A stretch of DNA of 64,000 nt from Streptomyces sp. NBC_01428 (lineage in GTDB: Bacteria; Actinomycetota; Actinomycetes; Streptomycetales; Streptomycetaceae): assembly GCF_036231965.1 (NCBI RefSeq), contig NZ_CP109499.1, positions 7,502,001 to 7,566,000 of the forward strand. Reading direction: 5' to 3'. Of the stretch, positions 57,664 to 64,000 are shown piece after piece. Each line of letters begins with the position of its first letter. Within the stretch, counting starts at the first letter, position 1. A model generated the notes under the pieces. That model saw only the letters and a program-made list of their open reading frames with translations. It ran no database searches and had not been told where the DNA came from. The translations under genes and the position numbers were made by a program.

Positions 57664-60600
57664 ATGTACGAGCTGTCCCGGGTCCGCCTCTACTCCATCG
57701 GGCCTGCCGGTGCGCGCTACGCCGACACCGTGCTGGACCTGCGCGGAGTCGGCGAGCCCGTGCCCGACCCCGCGCCCACCCAGGCGGAGTTCTTCGCGGA
57801 GGAGCCGGTCGGCCCGCCGCGCCGCCCCGCCCCCGCCGGCGTGCTCTTCCTGGAGAACGGCGGCGGCAAGTCGGTCCTGCTCAAGCTGATCTTCTCGGTG
57901 ATGCTGCCCGGCCACCGCAACACCCTGGGCGGCGCCAGTTCCGGTGTGCTGCGCAAGTTCCTCCTCGCCGACGACTGCGGACACGTCGCCCTGGAGTGGC
58001 AGCACACCATCACCGGCGAGTGCGTGGTCGTCGGCAAGGCGAGCGAATGGCGCGGACGCCAGGTCTCCAACGACCCGAGGAAGTTCGCCGAGGCCTGGTA
58101 CTCGTTCCGGCCCGGTCCCGGACTCAGCCTCGACAACCTGCCCGTCGCCGAGGCCACCGCCGTACGGCCCCTCGCCGAGGGAGCCTCCGGCGCGCAGGGC
58201 AGGCGCCGCACCATGAAGGGCTTCCGGGACGCGATCACCGAGGCGGGCAAGGCGTACCCCCACCTGGAAGTCCACTGGGAGGAGATCCACGACCGCTGGA
58301 ACGAACACCTCGGCGACCTCGGACTGGACCCCGAACTCTTCCGCTACCAGCGGGAGATGAACGCCGACGAAGGTGAGGCCGCCGGTCTCTTCGCGGTCAA
58401 GAAGGACTCCGACTTCACCGACCTGCTGCTGCGCGCCGTCACCGACACCCGCGACACCGACGGACTCGCCGACCTGGTCGGCGGCTTCGGCAACAAGCTC
58501 GGACGGCGCGCCGAACTCATCGCCGAGCGCGACTTCACCGCCGGGTCCGTCGACCTGCTGGGACGCATCGTCGACGCCGGCGAAGCACGGGCCCGCGCAC
58601 GGGACATCCACTCCGGCGCGGAGCGACGGACCCGGACCCTCGCCCGCAGACTGTCGGCACGCGCCGTACAGGAACGGGTGCGCGCGGGAGAGCTCGCCCA
58701 GCGGGTCACCGCCGCCGCGTACGCCGTCACCCATGCCGAGGGCGCCCGTGAGCGCAGCGCGCTGATCGCCGCCGAACTCGCCTACCGGCACGCCTCCCTG
58801 GCCCTCGCCGGAGCGGAGAAGTCGGCCGCCGCGCAGAAGCGGGAGCTGGCCGACGCGCGCACCCTCCACTCCGCCTGGCAGGCCGCCGAAGCCGTGCTGC
58901 GGCACCGCGCCGCCGCCGACCGCTCCACCCGCGTGGCCGCCGCGATCCGCGAGGCCGAGCGGGACGCCGCACCCGCCCTCGCGGCTCGCGCCCGGGCCGC
59001 CGTCGACCTCGTACGCGCCCTGCACCGGGCCGCCGACGGCGCCGAGTCCCTGGCCAACGAGCAGGAGGAGCGGTCCGCGGGCCTCCAGGAGATCGGTGAG
59101 CGCTCGCACGCCGACGCGACGGCCGCCGCCACCGCGGCCCAGCGCGCCCGCAGCGAGGTCGGCCACCTGAAGCAACGCCTGGCCGAGGTCGAGCAGGAGA
59201 CCGCCGAGGCGGTCCGCGCCGGCTGGCTGGACGACACCGCCCCCGACGCCGACCCGGCCCGCGCCGCCCTCGCCGCCAGCGACGCCGAGAAGACCGCCGT
59301 CGCCGGCTGGGGCACCGCCCGCGAGGCCTCCCGGCGCGCCGCCGACCACGCGCGCGAGGCGGCGTCCACCGAGTCCCGTGCCGAACTGACGGCCGCCCGC
59401 GCGGCGGACGCGGCGACCGCCGCCGAGGGCTCGTACGCCGCGGAGCGCCGCACGGCCGAGGCCCTCGCGGAGGAGGAGCGGCTCGTGGAGCTGCTCGGCC
59501 TGCCGGGCGCCGACACCCGCGGCGCCGGCGCCGTGCCCCGGCCCCGCCGCGACGAGGAGACCGACGGCACCGCCGCCCTCACCGACGGCGCGCCCCTGAC
59601 ACCCGAACAGCTCGACCGGTACGCCGACGACCTGCGCTCACTCCTCGACGACGGCGTCGCCTCCGCCGAACGCCACCTCTTCGAACTGCGCACCGCCGCG
59701 GCCGACGACGCGCGCATCCTCGGAGCACTCGGCGACGGCGGCCTGCTGCCCCCCGGCCCGGACGTCCTCGCCACCGTCGAGTACCTCGGCGAACACGGCA
59801 TCCCCGCGCTCCCCGGCTGGCGCTACCTCGCCCAGGCCGTCGACCCCGTCGACCACGCGCGCGTGCTCGCCGCCCGCCCCGAACTCGTCGACGGCGTGAT
59901 CATCACCGACCCGGACACCCACGCCCGGGCCCGCGAGACGCTCGGCGACGCCGCCCTGCTGCCGCGCTCGGCGGTCGCCGTCGGTACGGCCGCCGCCCTG
60001 CTCGCCCCGACCCCGGCCGACGACGCGGGAGACGCCGGCGTCTTCCTCGTACCGCCGAACCCGGCCATGCACGACGAGCACGCGGCCGACGAGGAGCGCC
60101 AGGCGCTGCGGGCCCGCGCGGGTCTGCGGGACGAGGAGATCCGGACGCTCGCCGCCCGCCTCGGCAAGGACCGGGAACTGGCGGCACGGCTCGCGTCCTG
60201 GCGCACCGGCTGTCCGGCCGGACGGCTCGTCGAACTCGCCGCGACCGCCCGGGACGCGCGGGCCTTCGCCGAGGAGGCCGAGGCCGAGCTGACGGAGGCA
60301 CGCACCGTCCGGGCCGAAGCCGATGAAACCGCGGCCGACGCCGCCCACGTACGCGACGAGCGACAGGAGGCCGCGCAGAAGGCCCGGCGCGCCGCCGACG
60401 CACTCGCCGGACTCGCCTTCCGGCTCCGTGAACGCGCCGGATGGCAGGTCCGGCTCCGTGAACTCGCCGACGAGGCCGCCGAGTCCGAGGCCCGCGCCCA
60501 GGAGTGCCTGGAGCGCGCCCGCGCCGCCGACGAGGACCGCCGCGCCACCCAGCGCGCCGCCGACGACGCCCGCCGCACGGCCCGCGCCCTGCGGGCGGAG

Positions 60601-62301
60601 CGTGCGGAGATCGCCGGCGCACCGGACGACGTGGCGCAGGACGACACGGCCGCGCAGTCCTCGCTGCCCGCCCTGCGGGAGGCCTACCGGGCCGCGTCCC
60701 AGCTCTACGAGAAGGTCGGCGTCGGCGCCGACCTGCGGGCCGAGCAGGCACGCGCCGAGAGCGACGAGAGCGCGGCCCTCGCCGATCTCGACCGCCTCAG
60801 CAACAAGGTCCGCACCCGGGCTGCCCAGCTCCTGGAGTCGCCCGACGGATCCGACGGCCCCTCCCGGCAGGCCGCCGTCGCGCGCGCCGACGAGCTGGTG
60901 CAGCTCCTGGAGACCCGGATGTCCACCGCGAGCGAGCAGCTCGGGCGGCTGCGCGGTGAGGCGGAGCGGCACGCGCCCGAGGAGGGCGGCGCGCACACCG
61001 AGCTGGCCGATGATCTCGTGCCGCGCGACGCCGAGCACGCCCAGGCCCTGCTCCGCACCGCCACCACCGAACTCGCCACCCGGGCCGAGGCGTTGGAGCG
61101 GGCGCGGGAGTCGCACGGCGAGTTCCTCGGCGCCCACCGGTCCGCCGAGGACGCGGCCGGCGGCTTCGACGAGACGTCCGCCCTGCTCAGGGACCTGCTC
61201 CGCGAGCACTCCGACGAGGAGCAGGAGGAGCCCGAGCCGTACCCCGGGAGCCTCGAGGAGGCACGGCACTCCGCCGCCGAGAGCCGCCGCTCGCTGCGCG
61301 GCTGCGCCGCCGACCTCAGTGCGGCCGAGGGTGCCGTCCGTGAGGCCTGCGACATCCTCGTACGGCACGCCAACTCCACCCGCTACGAGCAGGTGCGGAC
61401 CCCCGCGCGGCAGCAGATCCGTGAGCTGCCCGCCTCCTCGCTGCCGGAGCACGCGCACAAGTGGGCGGACGCGTTCGCGCCCCGACTGCGCGTGCTGACC
61501 GACGAGTTGGAGCAGCTGGAGCGCAACCGCGACTCGATCGTGGACCGGCTGCGGGGACTCGTGGAGTCCTCCCTCGCCACCCTGCGGTCGGCGCAGCGCC
61601 TGTCCCGGCTCCCGGAAGGCCTCGGCGAGTGGTCCGGGCAGGAGTTCCTGCGCATCCGCTTCGAGGAGCCCGACCAGGCCACCCTCACCGAGCGGCTCGG
61701 AGAGGTCGTCGACGAGGCGACCCGCGCCGCCGTCAAGAAGAACTCCGACATGCGGCGCGACGGCATGTCCCTGCTGCTGCGCGGCGTCGGCGCCGCACTC
61801 CAGCCCCGGGGCGTCGCCGTCGAGATCCTCAAGCCGGACGCCGTCCTGCGCGCCGAACGCGTCCCCGTCGGACAGATGGGCGACGTGTTCTCCGGCGGTC
61901 AGCTGCTCACCGCCGCCATCGCGCTGTACTGCACGATGGCGGCCCTGCGGAGCAACGACCGCGGCCGGGACAAGCACCGGCACGCGGGCACCCTCTTCCT
62001 CGACAACCCCATCGGCCGCGCCAACGCGACCTACCTGCTGGAGCTCCAGCGGGCCGTGTCGGACGCGCTCGGCGTCCAACTCCTCTACACCACCGGCCTG
62101 TTCGACACGACCGCGCTCGCCGAGTTCCCGCTCGTCATCCGCCTGCGCAACGACGCGGACCTGCGCGCAGGGCTGAAGTACATCAGCGTGGAGGAACACC
62201 TCCGGCCGGGACTCCCGAAGGAGGCCCCGGCCGGCGAGGCCGCGCACACCGAGATCACCGCGACACGCATGTACAAGCGCCCGGCGCCGGTCACCCCCTA
62301 G
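57664..62301 (+). CDS. SMC-like ATPase of a condensin-like system (MksB/MukB/JetC-like)
   Basis: A 1545-residue SMC-type protein, as long as MukB. The N-terminal head has Walker A in LFLENGGGKSVLLKLIFSVM near residue 65. Two long Ala/Glu/Arg-rich coiled-coil arms (about 230-690 and 815-1340) flank a hinge-like globular stretch, about 690-810, with GIPALPGWRYLAQAVDPVD and VDGVIITDPDTHARARETLG. The C-terminal head has the ABC signature VFSGGQLLTAAIALYC near 1408 and Walker B TLFLDNPIGRANATYLLE near 1443. All ATPase parts look complete. It is the third gene after the kleisin- and KITE-like ones. No JetD-type nuclease gene follows; the next gene is convergent. Confidence 0.85.
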   Translation: MYELSRVRLYSIGPAGARYADTVLDLRGVGEPVPDPAPTQAEFFAEEPVGPPRRPAPAGVLFLENGGGKSVLLKLIFSVMLPGHRNTLGGASSGVLRKFLLADDCGHVALEWQHTITGECVVVGKASEWRGRQVSNDPRKFAEAWYSFRPGPGLSLDNLPVAEATAVRPLAEGASGAQGRRRTMKGFRDAITEAGKAYPHLEVHWEEIHDRWNEHLGDLGLDPELFRYQREMNADEGEAAGLFAVKKDSDFTDLLLRAVTDTRDTDGLADLVGGFGNKLGRRAELIAERDFTAGSVDLLGRIVDAGEARARARDIHSGAERRTRTLARRLSARAVQERVRAGELAQRVTAAAYAVTHAEGARERSALIAAELAYRHASLALAGAEKSAAAQKRELADARTLHSAWQAAEAVLRHRAAADRSTRVAAAIREAERDAAPALAARARAAVDLVRALHRAADGAESLANEQEERSAGLQEIGERSHADATAAATAAQRARSEVGHLKQRLAEVEQETAEAVRAGWLDDTAPDADPARAALAASDAEKTAVAGWGTAREASRRAADHAREAASTESRAELTAARAADAATAAEGSYAAERRTAEALAEEERLVELLGLPGADTRGAGAVPRPRRDEETDGTAALTDGAPLTPEQLDRYADDLRSLLDDGVASAERHLFELRTAAADDARILGALGDGGLLPPGPDVLATVEYLGEHGIPALPGWRYLAQAVDPVDHARVLAARPELVDGVIITDPDTHARARETLGDAALLPRSAVAVGTAAALLAPTPADDAGDAGVFLVPPNPAMHDEHAADEERQALRARAGLRDEEIRTLAARLGKDRELAARLASWRTGCPAGRLVELAATARDARAFAEEAEAELTEARTVRAEADETAADAAHVRDERQEAAQKARRAADALAGLAFRLRERAGWQVRLRELADEAAESEARAQECLERARAADEDRRATQRAADDARRTARALRAERAEIAGAPDDVAQDDTAAQSSLPALREAYRAASQLYEKVGVGADLRAEQARAESDESAALADLDRLSNKVRTRAAQLLESPDGSDGPSRQAAVARADELVQLLETRMSTASEQLGRLRGEAERHAPEEGGAHTELADDLVPRDAEHAQALLRTATTELATRAEALERARESHGEFLGAHRSAEDAAGGFDETSALLRDLLREHSDEEQEEPEPYPGSLEEARHSAAESRRSLRGCAADLSAAEGAVREACDILVRHANSTRYEQVRTPARQQIRELPASSLPEHAHKWADAFAPRLRVLTDELEQLERNRDSIVDRLRGLVESSLATLRSAQRLSRLPEGLGEWSGQEFLRIRFEEPDQATLTERLGEVVDEATRAAVKKNSDMRRDGMSLLLRGVGAALQPRGVAVEILKPDAVLRAERVPVGQMGDVFSGGQLLTAAIALYCTMAALRSNDRGRDKHRHAGTLFLDNPIGRANATYLLELQRAVSDALGVQLLYTTGLFDTTALAEFPLVIRLRNDADLRAGLKYISVEEHLRPGLPKEAPAGEAAHTEITATRMYKRPAPVTP

Positions 62302-62313
62302 GGACCCGGCCAG

Positions 62314-62350
62314 GGAGCCGCGCACCGGTCACGGTCTTGCGCGCGGCTCC
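62314..62350. terminator. Terminator between the SMC-like gene and the GMC gene
   Basis: GGAGCCGCGC (62314-62323) pairs perfectly with GCGCGGCTCC (62341-62350) in the 74-bp convergent gap, 13 bp after the SMC stop. Confidence 0.8.
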
Positions 62351-62375
62351 TCGGGCGCCCGGCGGGGCCGGGGCT

Positions 62376-63938
62376 TCAGGGGCCCGTCCGCGCGTCCTCC
62401 TTCACCAGGTCGGCGCACTTCTCGCCGATCATCATCGTCGTGATGCACGGGTTCACGGAGATCAGATCCGGCATCGCCGAGCCGTCCGCGACCCGCAGGC
62501 CCCCGACCCCCTTGACCCGCAGCCGGGCGTCGAGCGGGGCCGACGGGTCGTCGTCCGCGCCCATCTTCACGGTGCAGGACGGGTGGTAGACGGTGTTGTG
62601 CGTCTTGTGGATGTAGTCCAGCAGTTCGTCGTCGGAACGGACCTCGGGGCCGGGCGCCAGCTCCGCCCCCGCCCAGCCGCTCAGCGCCGGCTGCGCGGCG
62701 ATCCGCCGGGCCAGCTTCAGCCCGTACGTCATGACCCGCACGTCGTGCTCGTGCGTGAAGTAGCGCGGGTCGACCATCGGCTTGTCCCGGTAGTCCCGGG
62801 TGCGCAGCCGCACCGTGCCGCGCGACTTCGCGCGCGTCACGTTCGGAGTGAGGCAGAACGCGTTCTCCGACGTGGGGAAGCCGTGCCGCGCGGTGTTCAT
62901 GTCGAACGGCACCGAGCCGTAGTGGAACATCAGGTCCGGCCGGTCCAGGCCCGGCTCGGTGTCGTAAAAGATCCCCGCCTCCCACCACTGGCTGGACGTG
63001 GTGGGCATGGGCTGCCGGGCCTCCCACATGATGACGCCCTCGGGATGGTCCTGGAGGTTCTCGCCGACCCCCGCCGCGTCGACGACCACCTCCACACCGA
63101 CCTCGCGGAGATGCGCCGCCGGGCCGATCCCCGACAGCATCAGCAGCTTCGGGGTGTCGACGGAACCGCAGGAGACGATCACCTCGCGACGGGCGCGGAC
63201 CGTCCGGGTGTGGACGAGATCCGGGTCCAGATACTGCGCGCCCACGCACCTCCGCCCCTCCAGGACCAGCTTCTTCGCCCGCACTCCCGTCCGCACCGCA
63301 AGGTTCGGCCGCTTGCCCATGACCGGGTGGAGGTACGCCACCGATGAGGACTGCCGGATGTTGTTCTCGTCGGAGTTGATCTGGAACCAGTTGGCTCCCC
63401 GGACCACCGTCGTCCCGCTGTTGAACGGGGTCGTCGGGATGCCTTCCTGGGCGCACGCCTCCAACAGGGCCGCGCCGCACGGGTCCTCGCCCTTGAGCGT
63501 GCGCAGCTTCACCGGCCCGGTGCGGCCGTGGTGATCGCCGGGAGCGTCGTTCGACTCCAGCCTCCGGTACAGCGGGAAAAGGTCTGCGGAGCCCCAGCCC
63601 GTACAGCCGGCGGCGGCCCAGTCGTCCAGGTCCTCCGCCGGTGCCCAGAAGGCGATGCACGAGTTGTGCGACGAACAGCCGCCGAGCACCTTGGCCCGGG
63701 CGTGCCGCATGAAGCTGTTGCCGCTGGCCTGCGGCTCGACCGGATAGTCCCAGTCGTAACCGGATTCCAGCAGACCCATCCAGCGGTCCAGTCTGAGGAC
63801 GTCCTCGTCACCGACGTCGCTGGGACCGGCCTCCAGGACGCACACGGTGACGGACGGATCCTCGGAGAGCCGGGCGGCGACCACGTTGCCCGCGGTGCCA
63901 CCGCCCACCACGACATAGTCGAACTCATCGATGCTCAT
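62376..63938 (-). CDS. GMC-family FAD oxidoreductase (choline dehydrogenase-like)
   Basis: A 520-residue FAD-dependent alcohol oxidase or dehydrogenase. The N-terminal dinucleotide fold is DYVVVGGGTAGNVVAARLSE. HARAKVLGGCSSHNSCIAFW is the first GMC signature, and SCGSVDTPKLLMLSGIGP the second. The catalytic His is in YHPSCTVKMG near residue 465, and the partner Asn in SVNPCITTMMIGEKCADLV near 500. The length matches BetA-like enzymes, but choline specificity is not proven. The ATG at 63938 follows GGAGGG. The preceding gene ends 16 bp upstream on the same strand, so they form an operon. Confidence 0.9.
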   Translation of the reverse strand: MSIDEFDYVVVGGGTAGNVVAARLSEDPSVTVCVLEAGPSDVGDEDVLRLDRWMGLLESGYDWDYPVEPQASGNSFMRHARAKVLGGCSSHNSCIAFWAPAEDLDDWAAAGCTGWGSADLFPLYRRLESNDAPGDHHGRTGPVKLRTLKGEDPCGAALLEACAQEGIPTTPFNSGTTVVRGANWFQINSDENNIRQSSSVAYLHPVMGKRPNLAVRTGVRAKKLVLEGRRCVGAQYLDPDLVHTRTVRARREVIVSCGSVDTPKLLMLSGIGPAAHLREVGVEVVVDAAGVGENLQDHPEGVIMWEARQPMPTTSSQWWEAGIFYDTEPGLDRPDLMFHYGSVPFDMNTARHGFPTSENAFCLTPNVTRAKSRGTVRLRTRDYRDKPMVDPRYFTHEHDVRVMTYGLKLARRIAAQPALSGWAGAELAPGPEVRSDDELLDYIHKTHNTVYHPSCTVKMGADDDPSAPLDARLRVKGVGGLRVADGSAMPDLISVNPCITTMMIGEKCADLVKEDARTGP

Positions 63939-63954
63939 GCGCTGTTGCCCTCCA

Positions 63955-64000
63955 TCAGTCGGCTGCCGGGGCGGTGAGCGGGGCCGTCGGGGCGGGATCC
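63955..64000 (-). CDS. C-terminal tail of the gene upstream of the GMC oxidoreductase
   Basis: The last 14 codons of a leftward ORF enter from the right edge, reading DPAPTAPLTAPAAD and then TGA at 63957-63955, with typical Streptomyces third-position GC. The GMC ribosome site follows directly. Too little is visible to name it; in other actinobacteria aldehyde dehydrogenases and quaternary-ammonium transporters often stand here. Confidence 0.45.
   Translation of the reverse strand, partial: DPAPTAPLTAPAAD

Overview
The window is chromosomal DNA of a Streptomyces species. It is very GC-rich with strong third-position GC bias, uses many GTG starts, and carries Streptomyces-specific genes: smeA-sffA, rbpA with a sigma-R promoter, an SCO1431-type membrane peptide, and the ribE-ribM-ribAB-ribH operon. 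As I recall the S. coelicolor map, the order from about 8 kb to 44 kb follows the SCO1414-SCO1443 block read backwards. No tRNA, rRNA, insertion sequence, prophage or CRISPR array was seen.

Regions. 1-7.6 kb: a truncated nucleobase permease, a secreted alginate-lyase-like protein, a hotdog thioesterase, a ROK regulator divergent from an MFS exporter, and an ECF41 sigma factor with its epimerase-type target gene. 7.6-13.2 kb: a chitinase-type promoter with no chitinase behind it, an FMN riboswitch, riboflavin synthesis and uptake genes, hisE, hisG and a PH-domain protein. 13.4-25.2 kb: two CNNM/CorC-like membrane proteins, an EccA/CbbX-type AAA ATPase, a small kinase, an amino-acid permease, secreted C39-like and M1 peptidases, and a 48-residue membrane peptide. 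25.4-34 kb: a TetR regulator, a GH18 chitinase with a textbook chitin-responsive promoter, an uncharacterised protein beside a phosphotransferase, an Lrp regulator and an amidohydrolase. 34-44 kb: a long structured leader before ppm1, then fxsA, rbpA, an MFS protein, a GDPD phosphodiesterase, the yczE-yczR pair, and the sporulation pair smeA-sffA. 44-49 kb: a 19-codon ORF before a HEAT-repeat-like protein, then two GT4 glycosyltransferases translationally coupled to an SGNH hydrolase. 49-54.6 kb: a 5-oxoproline catabolic operon (MFS, DUF1445 protein, pxpA, pxpB, pxpC) with a divergent GntR regulator and a perfect operator between them. 55-62.3 kb: a three-gene SMC/condensin-like operon resembling MksF-MksE-MksB or Wadjet JetABC, without a JetD nuclease. 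62.4-64 kb: a GMC oxidoreductase and the tail of the gene before it.

How the parts work together. FMN controls the riboflavin operon through the riboswitch. The same promoter architecture, two GGTCC-type repeats around a TTGACG -35 box with a 17-bp spacer, stands before both the chitinase and the ECF41 sigma gene. The sigma gene's neighbour has an ECF41-type promoter, so chitin or N-acetylglucosamine signalling may feed into that regulon. The oxoproline operon is a closed unit of uptake, hydrolysis and local control. The condensin-like operon is the best candidate for an undescribed system: the SMC protein has a complete split ATPase and roughly symmetric arms around a hinge-like segment, but no nuclease partner is encoded beside it.
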